In this document: positions 8,014 through 17,395 of the stretch, one piece after another
Position numbering within the stretch: the first letter of the stretch is position 1
How the letters are laid out: each line of letters starts with the position of its first letter
DNA from: DASPKM01 sp035628135
Lineage (GTDB): Bacteria; Bacteroidota; Bacteroidia; Chitinophagales; Chitinophagaceae
Reading direction: 5' to 3'
DNA length: 64,000 nucleotides
Assembly (NCBI GenBank): GCA_035628135.1
Contig: DASPKM010000004.1
Coordinates: 248,001 to 312,000 of the forward strand
Notes under the pieces: model-generated
Database searches by the model: none
What the model saw: the letters and a program-made list of their open reading frames with translations, nothing else
What the model was told of the DNA's origin: nothing
Made by a program: the position numbers and the translations under genes

Positions 8014-10185
8014 CTACCCCTCAACCTTGCCCTCCAGCGCCAGCAGGAATGCGAATTCCCTGGCTATTTCCTTCAGGAAATCGAAGCGGCCAGAAGCCCC
8101 TCCGTGCCCGGCGCTCATGTTCGTGTACAGCAGCAGCACGTTGCTATCGGTCTTCATATCACGCAACCGCGCCACCCATTTGGCCGGCTCAAAATACTGC
8201 ACCTGCGAATCGTGGAGTCCTGTATTGACCAGCATATTGGGATAAGCTTTCTTTTCCACGTTGTCGTAAGGGGAATACGATTTCATGTAAAAATAGCTTT
8301 CCTTGTCGGCTGGATTGCCCCATTCATCGTACTCATTGGTGGTAAGGGGTATGGTGGGGTCCGACATGGTGGTGATCACGTCCACGAAGGGTACGTCTGC
8401 TATAACGCCGTTCCAGAGGTCGGGGCGCATGTTCACAATGGCGCCCATCAATAACCCACCGGCGCTTCCGCCCTGGGCATACAGGTGCTGTTTGGAAGTA
8501 TATTTTTGTTTGATGAGGTATTCAGCGCAATCGATAAAGTCGGTGAAGGTGTTCTTTTTCTTCATCATCTTGCCGTCTTCATACCACTGGCGTCCCATTT
8601 CCTGGCCGCCGCGCACATGGGCAATGGCAAATGCAAATCCGCGGTTCAACAGGCTAAGGCGGGCGCTGCTGAAATTGGCATCGGTGCTGTAACCATACGA
8701 TCCGTAGGCATACAGTAACAACGGGGCGTTGCCATCCTTCGTAAAACCTTTTTTATATACCAATGAAATGGGTATTTGCTTGCCGTCCTGCGCGGTTGCA
8801 TACAAGCGTTCCGTTACATACGCTGTTTTATCGTACCCACCCACTATTTCCTGTTGTTTCTTCAGGGTTTTTTCTTTTGTGTCCATGTTATAGTCATACT
8901 CCGAAATGGGCGTGGTAAGCGAAGTATAATTGTAACGGAGCACTTTGGTATTGTAGTCCGGCGCATTGCCAACGGATGCATCATAAGCAGGTTCGCCGAA
9001 ATCGAGATAATGTTCCGAACCATCGGCCATTTTGCGGATGCGCAATTGCAGCAGCCCATTCTTGCGTTCAGATATCACAACGTGGTCTTTAAATGCATCT
9101 ATATCTTCCAGCAATACATCGGCGCGATGCGCGATCACTTCTTTCCAATGGTCGCTACCGGTATTTTGGGCAGTTGTTTCCATGAGGCGGAAATTCTTTG
9201 CATCCAGGTTGGTGCGAATAAAAAAGCGGTCGTTCCAATGCGTAGGCTGGTACAATACATCCTTCATGCGTGGTTGAAATACCTTGAAATCGCCATCAGG
9301 TGTATTGGCGTCGAGGTAGCGGTATTCGCTGGAAAGCGTGGCCTCCGAGCGGATAAAGATGTATTGCTGTGATCTGGATTTGCTGACGCCGATGTAATTC
9401 GAGGGATCTTTTTCGGTGTACACGGTAACATCGCTGTCGGCGTTGGTGCCCAGTTTGTGCTTGTTTATCTTTTCCCCCAGCAGGGTAACGGGGTTGCGTT
9501 TCGTATAAAACAGCGTTTTGCTATCGTTGGCCCAGGCCAATCCTCCGGTGGTGGCGTGCATTTGATCAGGTAATAATGCGCCGGTCTCGAGATTTTTTAT
9601 GTGAATGATGTATTGCCTGCGCGATACAGTATCCACACCAAATGCGAGCAGCTTGTTGTCGGGACTCACATTCATGCCAGCCACTCCATAGTAGTTGTGT
9701 CCTGTGGCCATGGCGTCAACGTCCAGCAGCACTTCCTCAGGAGCGTCGAGGCTTCCCTTTTTCCTGCAATACTTGAAATATTGTTTTCCTTCTTCGGTGC
9801 GGGTATAGTAATAATAGCCATTGTTGAATGCGGGCAATGATTCATCTTTTTCCTTGATGCGCGCCTTCATTTCCTCGAACAGCTTTTGCTGGAAGTTCTT
9901 GGTAGCAGCCATCATCGTGTCCAGGTAAGCATTTTCTGCCTTGAGATATTCCACTACCCTGGTGCTGTCCGGTCCCTTCTTGAAGTAATCGTTCATCCAA
10001 TAGTATTCGTCGATGCGGGTATCGCCGTGCGCTGTAAGCTCTTTAGGCTTTCTTTCGGCATCGGGAGCTTGTACGTTTTGCGGCCATTTGAATGCAACGG
10101 TGTCCGCTGCAACGCGGGTTTCGGTATTACAGGATGTCATGATCAATAAACTTATGCAACTACAGATGAGGAATATGCGGACCAT
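8014..10185 (-). CDS. S9A family serine peptidase, oligopeptidase B-like lipoprotein
   Basis: This 723-residue protein belongs to the prolyl oligopeptidase family: an N-terminal seven-bladed propeller (about residues 45-440) gates an alpha/beta-hydrolase peptidase domain (about 450-723). The catalytic triad is visible as Ser574 in GGSAGG, Asp659 in GLHDSQV and His694 in SAGHGG. The arrangement and the DVPFVDVITTM segment match oligopeptidase B (PtrB), which cuts short peptides after basic residues. Unlike cytosolic PtrB it has a lipoprotein signal (Cys19 after CSCISLLIMTS), so it is probably periplasmic or membrane-attached. It is transcribed alone, downstream of the sdh operon. Confidence 0.9.
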   Translation of the reverse strand: MVRIFLICSCISLLIMTSCNTETRVAADTVAFKWPQNVQAPDAERKPKELTAHGDTRIDEYYWMNDYFKKGPDSTRVVEYLKAENAYLDTMMAATKNFQQKLFEEMKARIKEKDESLPAFNNGYYYYTRTEEGKQYFKYCRKKGSLDAPEEVLLDVDAMATGHNYYGVAGMNVSPDNKLLAFGVDTVSRRQYIIHIKNLETGALLPDQMHATTGGLAWANDSKTLFYTKRNPVTLLGEKINKHKLGTNADSDVTVYTEKDPSNYIGVSKSRSQQYIFIRSEATLSSEYRYLDANTPDGDFKVFQPRMKDVLYQPTHWNDRFFIRTNLDAKNFRLMETTAQNTGSDHWKEVIAHRADVLLEDIDAFKDHVVISERKNGLLQLRIRKMADGSEHYLDFGEPAYDASVGNAPDYNTKVLRYNYTSLTTPISEYDYNMDTKEKTLKKQQEIVGGYDKTAYVTERLYATAQDGKQIPISLVYKKGFTKDGNAPLLLYAYGSYGYSTDANFSSARLSLLNRGFAFAIAHVRGGQEMGRQWYEDGKMMKKKNTFTDFIDCAEYLIKQKYTSKQHLYAQGGSAGGLLMGAIVNMRPDLWNGVIADVPFVDVITTMSDPTIPLTTNEYDEWGNPADKESYFYMKSYSPYDNVEKKAYPNMLVNTGLHDSQVQYFEPAKWVARLRDMKTDSNVLLLYTNMSAGHGGASGRFDFLKEIAREFAFLLALEGKVEG

Positions 10186-10253
10186 ATCATGATTTTAGGG
10201 ACTGAATGTACGGAATAGCCTCAACACCACGCTACCGTCTGACAAAATGTACG

Positions 10254-10290
10254 TTCGTCTTAGATTCGTCTTGGCTTCGTCTCTCCTTCG
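10254..10290. repeat. 11-bp periodic tandem array (TTCGTCTTnnn)
   Basis: Units start at 10254, 10265, 10276 and 10287: TTCGTCTTAGA, TTCGTCTTGGC, TTCGTCTCTCC and a truncated TTCG. Exact 11-base spacing is about one helical turn. It lies between the sdhB terminator and the start of the S9 peptidase gene, about 70 bases upstream of that start. Confidence 0.7.
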
Positions 10291-10324
10291 CCCGGTGAAT
10301 GCCCGGAAATTGCCAGATTGTCAA

Positions 10325-10350
10325 TAAAAAAAACGCCCCCGAGAGGGCGT
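10325..10350 (-). terminator. Rho-independent terminator of the sdh operon
   Basis: Read on the minus strand, stem ACGCCC/GGGCGT (10345-10350 and 10333-10338) with a short purine-pyrimidine loop is followed by a run of T residues (the A run 10326-10333 on the plus strand). It lies 24 bases past the sdhB stop codon. Confidence 0.85.
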
Positions 10351-10373
10351 CCGTCTTTGCATTCGTCCATAGG

Positions 10374-11141
<768 letters not shown>

Positions 11142-11178
11142 GCGATATAATTAGAACACTGAATTTTTTTTTGATTAA

Positions 11179-13152
11179 TTATTTATAACTGCGCTGGCTT
11201 GGATGCACCACTTCAAACAGCAGGTCTTCCTTGTGCAGCTTCCAGTCGTGGTCTCCCTTGTATTCCCATGCAGCCACGTAAGAATATTTATTATCGTGCC
11301 GCAGCGCCTCGCCATCTTCGGTTTGCGATTCTTCCCTGAAATGGCCGCCGCAGCTTTCATTTCTATCCAGTGCATCGATGCACATCAATTCACCCAATTC
11401 AATAAAATCGGCAACGCGGTTTGCCTTGTCCAGCTCGGGATTCATTTCATTGATGCCGCCGGGAACGCGCACGTCTTTCCAAAACTCTTCTTTCAAGGCC
11501 CGTATTTCCTGTATGGCTTCCTGCAATCCCTGCGCATTGCGGGCCATGCCGCATTTGTTCCACATGATCTTGCCGAGGCGCTTGTGAAAGCTCTCCACGG
11601 TTTGCGAACCTTTAATGCTCATCAGCCTGTCGATTCGGCTGCGCACACTTTGCTCGGCCTCAGCAAATTCAGGGTCGTTGATGGAAACAGGCTTTTCACT
11701 GATCATGCCTGAGAGATAATTCCCAATGGTGTATGGTATCACAAAGTATCCATCCGCAAGGCCTTGCATCAGCGCAGAAGCGCCAAGCCGGTTGGCCCCG
11801 TGGTCGCTGAAGTTGGCTTCGCCCAATGAATACAATCCCGGAATGGTGGTCATCAATTCATAATCCACCCACAATCCGCCCATGGTATAGTGCACGGCGG
11901 GGTAAATACGCATCGGCACTTCATATGGGTTTTCACCTGTTATCTTTTCATACATGTCGAACAGGTTGCCGTATTTTTCTTTCACTACTTCTTTTCCAAG
12001 CGTGATAACGGCTTTGTCGTCGGCATTTACTATGCCGCGCTTGCCGGCCTCTATCCTGCCATAACGTTTGATAGCATCAGCATAGTCCAGGTATACCGCC
12101 TGTTTGCTGGAGCCTACGCCATAACCCGCATCGCATCTCTCTTTAGCGGCGCGGCTGGCCACGTCCCTTGGCACCAGGTTGCCGAAGGCTGGATATCTTC
12201 TTTCCAGGTAATAATCGCGTTCTTCTTCCGGTATCTGTCGCGGGTCCCTGCTGTCGCCCTGTTTTTTCGGCACCCATATCCGGCCGTCGTTGCGCAACGA
12301 TTCCGACATGAGGGTGAGCTTCGATTGATGGTCGCCACTAACGGGAATGCATGTGGGATGTATTTGTGTAAAGCAGGGATTACCGAAATATGCTCCTTTT
12401 TTATGCGCCTTCCAGATGGCGGTAACGTTGCTGCCCATGGCGTTGGTAGACAGGTAAAACACGTTGCCATAACCACCGCTGCATAACAGTACCGCATGAC
12501 CGAAATGTCTTTCCAGCTCACCGGTCACCAGGTTACGTGCAATGATGCCCTTGGCCGCGCCGCGCACCATTACGATGTCCAGCATTTCGTGCCTTGCATA
12601 CATTTTTACATTGCCGAGCGCCACCTGCCTTTCCAGGGCCTGGTAAGCGCCGATGAGCAATTGCTGACCCGTTTGGCCCGCGGCATAGAATGTACGCTGT
12701 ACCTGCGTTCCACCAAATGAACGGTTGCTCAGCAGTCCGCCATATTCGCGTGCAAAGGGAACGCCCTGCGCCACGCATTGGTCGATGATATTGGCGCTTA
12801 CTTCTGCAAGCCGGTAAACATTTCCTTCTCTGGCGCGGTAGTCGCCACCCTTGATGGTATCGTAAAACAAACGGTATACGGAGTCGCCGTCGTTCTGGTA
12901 ATTTTTTGCTGCATTGATGCCTCCCTGCGCCGCAATGGAGTGCGCCCTGCGCGGCGAGTCCTGGAAGCAAAACGCTTTTACTTTGTAGCCAAGCTCGCCG
13001 AGCGAAGCGGCGGCAGACGCACCTGCAAGGCCCGTTCCGATTACAATCACCTCCAATTTTCTTTTATTGGCCGGGTTCACCAGCTTGCAGGTTGATTTGT
13101 ACGTTCTCCATTTCTGGTCTAAAGGCCCTGCGGGAATTTTTGCATTGAGCAT
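11179..13152 (-). CDS. sdhA: Succinate dehydrogenase / fumarate reductase flavoprotein subunit
   Basis: SdhA oxidises succinate to fumarate (or the reverse) with covalently bound FAD. At 657 residues it matches the B-type enzymes of Bacteroidota, longer than E. coli SdhA. The dinucleotide-binding motif VIGTGLAGASAAASLGELG lies at about 37-55, and HSIAAQGG at 71-78 contains the histidine that normally carries the FAD. The substrate-capping region (TQIHPTCIPVSGDHQSKL) and the C-terminal ESCGGHFREE motif are present. It is the second gene of the operon, 81 bases after sdhC. Confidence 0.96.
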   Translation of the reverse strand: MLNAKIPAGPLDQKWRTYKSTCKLVNPANKRKLEVIVIGTGLAGASAAASLGELGYKVKAFCFQDSPRRAHSIAAQGGINAAKNYQNDGDSVYRLFYDTIKGGDYRAREGNVYRLAEVSANIIDQCVAQGVPFAREYGGLLSNRSFGGTQVQRTFYAAGQTGQQLLIGAYQALERQVALGNVKMYARHEMLDIVMVRGAAKGIIARNLVTGELERHFGHAVLLCSGGYGNVFYLSTNAMGSNVTAIWKAHKKGAYFGNPCFTQIHPTCIPVSGDHQSKLTLMSESLRNDGRIWVPKKQGDSRDPRQIPEEERDYYLERRYPAFGNLVPRDVASRAAKERCDAGYGVGSSKQAVYLDYADAIKRYGRIEAGKRGIVNADDKAVITLGKEVVKEKYGNLFDMYEKITGENPYEVPMRIYPAVHYTMGGLWVDYELMTTIPGLYSLGEANFSDHGANRLGASALMQGLADGYFVIPYTIGNYLSGMISEKPVSINDPEFAEAEQSVRSRIDRLMSIKGSQTVESFHKRLGKIMWNKCGMARNAQGLQEAIQEIRALKEEFWKDVRVPGGINEMNPELDKANRVADFIELGELMCIDALDRNESCGGHFREESQTEDGEALRHDNKYSYVAAWEYKGDHDWKLHKEDLLFEVVHPSQRSYK

Positions 13153-13161
13153 ATGAATAAA

Positions 13162-13245
13162 AACTTAAAAGTAAAAGGTCAAAATCTGAACTGCTATCTT
13201 CCATCTCACACTTACAATTCACCACTCACCACATCACTTCACCCA
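13162..13245. repeat. Degenerate short-unit repeats in the sdhC-sdhA gap
   Basis: Two runs are visible: AACTTAAAAGTAAAAGGTC (about 13161-13180), akin to the GTCAAAA family seen at 29164, and a run of TCAC-containing units (13203-13245) that on the minus strand reads as GTGAGTGG/GTGAATTG-like units. The second run overlaps the last codons and TGA stop of sdhC. Confidence 0.4.
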
Positions 13246-13920
13246 TCCCAGGTACATGCTTACCGGCATCATGGCAAAAGCCAGCGACACGATGATGGAA
13301 AAACCATAACCGGTAGCCTTGATAATGTTAAAATACCTGCTGTTGTGCACGCCCAGCGTACGGAAAGCGCTCTTGAACCCATGCAGCAGGTGGTACGCCA
13401 GTGAAATACAACCCAGCACATACAATATTACCACCACGGGATCCTGAAACACTTCTACCATTCTTATATACAAATTGTGCATGGTCACCTGCCGGTATGT
13501 TACCTGCTGCAGGTCGTGCGTGATGCGCGAAGGCACCCAAAAATGCGAGATATGCATTACAAGGAAAAAGAACAGCAAGGTACCCAACAAACCCATGGAG
13601 CGGCTGTACCATTTACTGCCGCGGTTGCCCAGCGTTACCGCATATCCCTGGCGGCGGGTGCGCCTGTTCTGCACTTCCAGCACCCAACCTTGTATGGCAT
13701 GCAATATGATGCCGAGGAACAAAACCACTTCCATCAGCCGCACCACGAGGCTGGAACCCATGAAATGCGCTGCGCGGTTGAACATGGAACCTTTGTCATT
13801 AGCCCACATGCAGGCATTGAGGCCCACGTGTACTACCAGGAAACTAATGAGGAACAAACCGGTGAGCGCCATCACGAACTTCTTACCGATCGACGATGTA
13901 AAAAAAGCAGACCATTTCAT
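13234..13920 (-). CDS. sdhC: Succinate dehydrogenase / fumarate reductase cytochrome b subunit
   Basis: This is the 228-residue membrane anchor of the complex, predicted to have five transmembrane helices (for example 15-33, 60-80, 110-128, 163-182 and 205-224). Conserved histidines fall in helices (His31, His74, His123, His177), as expected for the diheme cytochrome b of B-type succinate:quinone oxidoreductases. Having one anchor rather than separate SdhC and SdhD also fits that type. It is the first gene of the operon. The stop codon lies in a TCAC-repeat run. Confidence 0.92.
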   Translation of the reverse strand: MKWSAFFTSSIGKKFVMALTGLFLISFLVVHVGLNACMWANDKGSMFNRAAHFMGSSLVVRLMEVVLFLGIILHAIQGWVLEVQNRRTRRQGYAVTLGNRGSKWYSRSMGLLGTLLFFFLVMHISHFWVPSRITHDLQQVTYRQVTMHNLYIRMVEVFQDPVVVILYVLGCISLAYHLLHGFKSAFRTLGVHNSRYFNIIKATGYGFSIIVSLAFAMMPVSMYLGWVK

Positions 13921-13937
13921 GTATTAATCAGTTTTGC

Positions 13938-13977
13938 AAACAGCATTCCCATGATATTGAGCCTCAACATGCTGTTT
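13938..13977 (-). promoter_or_regulatory. Leader hairpin upstream of sdhC
   Basis: A perfect 9-bp inverted repeat, AAACAGCAT/ATGCTGTTT (13938-13946 and 13969-13977), lies 18-57 bases before the sdhC start codon with a 22-base loop. It could fold in the sdh leader or bind a regulator. On the plus strand it is followed by five T residues, but no plus-strand gene ends here. Confidence 0.35.
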
Positions 13978-14051
13978 TTAAAGCGGCACAAAAATAGTAC
14001 AGGAACAATTATTCTCCAATTACCCTATCTTAGCCGCCTAAACTGTTATGA

Positions 14052-14963
14052 ATGGCGAGAGAAGAGGACTTTGACGCGAACCTGGCCGGAGAAGAAGGAC
14101 AAAGCGAAGAAACGAAGGCCTCCTGGTTCAAGCGTATAAAAAAAGGTATCCTTACCAGCACAGCAGAAAAAAAAGAAACTCCCGAAGGCCTCTGGAGCAA
14201 ATGCCCGGAGTGCAATTTTATATGTACCGTAACTGAGCTTCGCGAAAACTTGTTCGTATGCCCGCGATGCAATCACCACCACCGCATTGGCAGCGCAGAA
14301 TATTTCGAATTCCTGTTCAACAACAATGAGTATACCGTGATGTTCGAAGAGATCCGCTCCAAGGATTTTTTGAACTTTACCGACCTCAAATCGTACAAGA
14401 AAAGGCTGGACGAAACCTGGGCCAAGACAGACATTACCGATTCCATCCGCATTGCAAAAGGAATGGTGCACGATAATTTGCTGGTGGTGGGCTGCATGGA
14501 CTTCGAGTTCATTGGCGGATCGTTGGGCAGCGTGATGGGCGAACGCATCTGCAGGGCCATCGACCATTGCCTGCAACACCGGCTGCCCTTGCTGATCATT
14601 TGCAAATCAGGCGGTGCACGCATGATGGAAAGCGCATTTTCACTGATGCAATTGGCCAAGGTATCGGGCAAGCTTACGCAACTGAGCGCCGCCAGCATCC
14701 CCTATATTTCTTTATTGACCGACCCCTCGTTCGGAGGTATATCTGCTTCGTTCGGCATGCTCGGCGACCTGAACATAGCCGAACCCGGCGCCCTGATCGG
14801 ATTTGCCGGCCCCCGCGTAATTAAAGAAACCATCAAGAAAGACCTGCCCGAAGGTTTCCAGCGCAGCGAGTTTCTGCTGGAACACGGCTTTCTCGACTTC
14901 ATCGTTCACCGGAAAGAACTGAGGGATAAACTGGGGACAGTGTTGACTTTGTTTAAAAACTAA
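14052..14963 (+). CDS. accD: Acetyl-CoA carboxylase carboxyltransferase subunit beta
   Basis: AccD with AccA transfers the carboxyl group from biotin to acetyl-CoA, giving malonyl-CoA for fatty-acid synthesis. The 303-residue protein has the N-terminal four-cysteine zinc ribbon (Cys51, Cys54, Cys70, Cys73) and a crotonase-fold domain with KSGGARMMESAFSLMQLAK and the glycine-rich LTDPSFGGISASFGMLGD segment. The roughly 45-residue acidic N-terminal extension before the zinc ribbon is longer than in E. coli. It is followed by an octamer array and smpB in the same direction. Confidence 0.96.
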   Translation: MAREEDFDANLAGEEGQSEETKASWFKRIKKGILTSTAEKKETPEGLWSKCPECNFICTVTELRENLFVCPRCNHHHRIGSAEYFEFLFNNNEYTVMFEEIRSKDFLNFTDLKSYKKRLDETWAKTDITDSIRIAKGMVHDNLLVVGCMDFEFIGGSLGSVMGERICRAIDHCLQHRLPLLIICKSGGARMMESAFSLMQLAKVSGKLTQLSAASIPYISLLTDPSFGGISASFGMLGDLNIAEPGALIGFAGPRVIKETIKKDLPEGFQRSEFLLEHGFLDFIVHRKELRDKLGTVLTLFKN

Positions 14964-14974
14964 GAAAATTCTAT

Positions 14975-15051
14975 GGTCAATAAGTCAATGGGTCATTAAG
15001 TCATTAGTGATCTACGCCTGAAATGACTCATGACCTAATGACTCAATAACT
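14975..15051. repeat. Octamer inverted array, locus 3 (accD-smpB)
   Basis: Left arm: four GTCAWTRR units (14976-15007). Spacer 13 bases. Right arm: YYAWTGAC units (15021-15051). It lies between two co-directional genes, 12 bases after the accD stop and 5 bases before the smpB start, so the smpB translation start is within reach of the hairpin. Confidence 0.85.
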
Positions 15052-15056
15052 TTCTA

Positions 15057-15491
15057 ATGGAAATCCGCAACCGGAATGCCTACCACGAATTTTTCATCGA
15101 GGATAAATACTCAGCGGGCATGGTATTGTCCGGCACCGAAGTAAAATCACTGCGCGAAGGCAAGGCCAGCTTCAACGATAGCTATTGTTATTTCAACAAG
15201 GGAGAATTGTGGGTGAAGAGCCTTCACATTGCAGAATATTCTCATGGCACCAGCAGCAATCACGATCCGATGCAGGACCGTAAGCTGCTGCTCCAGAAAA
15301 GGGAACTTAAAAAGCTCGAAGGCAAGATCAGGGAAAAAGGATACACCGTGGTGCCGCTAAGGATCTATTTTAATGAAAAGGGATTGGCCAAGATGGAGCT
15401 TGGCCTTGGTAAAGGCAAAAACTTGTACGATAAGCGGGAAACCATCCGCCAGCGCGACACCGAACGCGAAATGAAGCGCCACCTAAAATAG
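15057..15491 (+). CDS. smpB: SsrA-binding protein
   Basis: SmpB delivers tmRNA to stalled ribosomes for trans-translation. The 144-residue protein has the family N-terminus with an NRNAYHEFFIEDKYSAG block, the GTEVKSLREGKASFNDSY motif (about 27-44) and the basic C-terminal tail (KGKNLYDKRETIRQRDTE) that enters the decoding centre. The length is slightly below the usual 150-160 residues. The TAG stop touches the first base of the following octamer array. The gene is bracketed by array loci 3 and 4. Confidence 0.96.
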   Translation: MEIRNRNAYHEFFIEDKYSAGMVLSGTEVKSLREGKASFNDSYCYFNKGELWVKSLHIAEYSHGTSSNHDPMQDRKLLLQKRELKKLEGKIREKGYTVVPLRIYFNEKGLAKMELGLGKGKNLYDKRETIRQRDTEREMKRHLK

Positions 15492-15588
15492 GTCATTGGG
15501 TCATTGAGTCATTAGATCATTGAAATTATTGATTATTGATTATTAACTAGTGACCTATTGACCCAATGACTTAATGACCTAATGATTA
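15490..15588. repeat. Octamer inverted array, locus 4 (after smpB)
   Basis: Left arm: four GTCATTRR-type units (15491-15522). A 25-base spacer contains GATTATT tandem units (the same unit as the array at 53762). Right arm: five YYAWTGAC units (15548-15588). Two unit families are nested in one locus. It overlaps the smpB stop codon. Confidence 0.85.
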
Positions 15589-15696
15589 TTTAACATCAGT
15601 TTTAAACAGAAATCAAAAATTCAAAAAACTGGCTTGATTTTTTCGAGTATCTTCAATCATTATTGCCGGCCCATCTTTCAGCTAAACGAACCCGCA

Positions 15697-16638
15697 ATGA
15701 AAAAAACCGCCTCTTTTACCATTTTCCTTCTTTCCGGATTGTTGTCTTTTTCTCAAACCATTACCGGCTCCTGGTATGGCCGCGCAGACGTGGACATGGA
15801 AGGATTGCACGACAACTATCTTACAGAACTGATCTTAAAACAAAAAGGCGATGAAGTAGAGGGAGTGTTCGGCTATTACTTCAAGAACATGTACCAAAGC
15901 GTTTTTATCAGGGGTACTTATGATAAAAGGACAAGGCAGGTATACATCAAGAACATCCCGGTGATACATTACCGCTCGAATGTTGCGCAGCGATTGGATT
16001 GTCCCATGGACTTCGAAGGCACGCTGATGGTATCGAAGGCGAAGAGCTCGCTGCAGGGATTTTTTCTGAGGCAGGCAAAATACAAATACACCTGTCCTGA
16101 CATTCGCGTAAATTATACGCTTGATGGCAACGAACTGAACCAGGATTCCATTCTGAGAAATACCGTTGCGGGGGTAAAGGTCTGGTCTCCCCTGCCCGAT
16201 GACGTGGTATACACGCAAACTACTACGGCCAATACCGCAAAAGACATTGCTCCCGAAGCAAACAATGCGCAGCAGGAGTTGGTAACAAGGTATGAGGCCA
16301 GGAAGAACATTTTACAACAGGAGATCACGGTATCCTCGGACTCATTGCGTATTAGTTTTTACGATAATGGAGATATCGATGGCGACAGCATTTCTGTTTT
16401 CATGAATGGCTCCCCTGTGTTGGCCCGCAAAGAGCTGGATGTGCGCGGACTGAACCTGTACGTGAAGCTTGACAGCACCAAAGCCGTCAACGAGATCAGC
16501 ATGTTCGCGGAAAACCTCGGAAAATTCCCTCCCAATACCGCACTGATGGTGGTGTATGACGGCGACGCACGAAAGGAAATTTATCTTTCGAGCAGCTTTA
16601 CCCAAAACGCGTCGGTAAGAATAAAAAGAAAGAAATAA
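15697..16638 (+). CDS. Secreted protein of unknown function
   Basis: The 313-residue protein begins with a clear signal peptide (KKTASFTIFLLSGLLSFSQ). I chose the ATG at 15697 because it starts that signal; an upstream in-frame codon at 15634 would add 21 residues before it. The mature part is beta-rich in two halves: residues 20-140 (ITGSWYGRADVDMEGLHDNY; a lipocalin-like or DUF-type barrel is possible) and a C-terminal half with DNGDIDGDSISVFMNG and GDARKEIYLSSSFTQNA. The DNGDIDGD stretch resembles calcium-binding modules in Bacteroidota surface proteins. No named family is assigned. Confidence 0.75.
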   Translation: MKKTASFTIFLLSGLLSFSQTITGSWYGRADVDMEGLHDNYLTELILKQKGDEVEGVFGYYFKNMYQSVFIRGTYDKRTRQVYIKNIPVIHYRSNVAQRLDCPMDFEGTLMVSKAKSSLQGFFLRQAKYKYTCPDIRVNYTLDGNELNQDSILRNTVAGVKVWSPLPDDVVYTQTTTANTAKDIAPEANNAQQELVTRYEARKNILQQEITVSSDSLRISFYDNGDIDGDSISVFMNGSPVLARKELDVRGLNLYVKLDSTKAVNEISMFAENLGKFPPNTALMVVYDGDARKEIYLSSSFTQNASVRIKRKK

Positions 16639-16659
16639 TTTCTACGCGTGATGCTCCGG

Positions 16660-16706
16660 GTTATAAGTTATGAATTACGTTTGCCGAGATGATCGATAAT
16701 CCATAA
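16660..16706. repeat. Weak inverted short-unit repeat before the SGNH gene
   Basis: TTATGAATTA (16668-16677) is nearly complementary to TAATCCATAA (16697-16706), inside a run of TTATAAG/TTATGAA-like units. It ends 4 bases before the start codon of the SGNH hydrolase. It is similar in design to the other intergenic arrays, but degenerate. Confidence 0.35.
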
Positions 16707-16710
16707 TGCA

Positions 16711-17322
16711 ATGGCTGATCCCTCACATACCTACTTAGCACTGGGAGACTCTTACACAATCGGCGAAGGCGTTCCCCTGCATGAATCCTTTCCTTACCAG
16801 GCCGTGCAAATGCTCAGGAAGGCCGGCAAGCGCTTTCATGCGCCCGAGATCATCGCCAAAACAGGATGGACCACCGATGAATTGTCCGCGGCCATTGCAC
16901 AAACTGCTCTACAACCAACTTACGATCTTGTAACGCTGCTGATAGGCGTGAACAATCAATACCGCGGAAGAAGCATCGAAGAATACGCAGTGCAATTTGA
17001 CGAGCTGCTGCAACAGGCCATCACCTTTGCAGGAAATCAGCCCGGGCATGTGGTGGTGCTTTCCATCCCCGACTGGGGCGCTACTCCCTTTGCAGCAGAC
17101 CGCGACCCCCAAAAAATTGCAACGGCCATCGATGCTTTTAACATGATCAACAAGACCATTTCCAATAATTACAAAGTGCACTACCTCGATATTACGCCCG
17201 GCACCCGTACTTCGGCAAGTGATGAGAGCATGCTGGCCCCGGACAAACTGCATCCTTCCGGCAAGGAATATAAGCGGTGGGCGGAAAATCTTGCAACAAC
17301 CGTGGGCGGGACATTCAATTAA
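16711..17322 (+). CDS. SGNH/GDSL-family hydrolase
   Basis: The family comprises esterases or lipases with a flavodoxin-like fold. The 203-residue protein has block I ALGDSYTIGEG with nucleophile Ser14, block III GVNNQ (residues 79-83; GxND is usual, so the Asp is replaced by Asn) and block V DKLHPSG with catalytic Asp178 and His181. No signal peptide is seen, so a cytosolic location is likely. The substrate cannot be told from sequence. It is transcribed alone between the secreted protein and the sigma factor. Confidence 0.88.
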   Translation: MADPSHTYLALGDSYTIGEGVPLHESFPYQAVQMLRKAGKRFHAPEIIAKTGWTTDELSAAIAQTALQPTYDLVTLLIGVNNQYRGRSIEEYAVQFDELLQQAITFAGNQPGHVVVLSIPDWGATPFAADRDPQKIATAIDAFNMINKTISNNYKVHYLDITPGTRTSASDESMLAPDKLHPSGKEYKRWAENLATTVGGTFN

Positions 17323-17395
17323 CCATCTCAGTTTTTTCACCGTTTTGTAAGAAGCCCGTTCAATCAACGACTAATGAATAAAGCAGCCAACCTGA

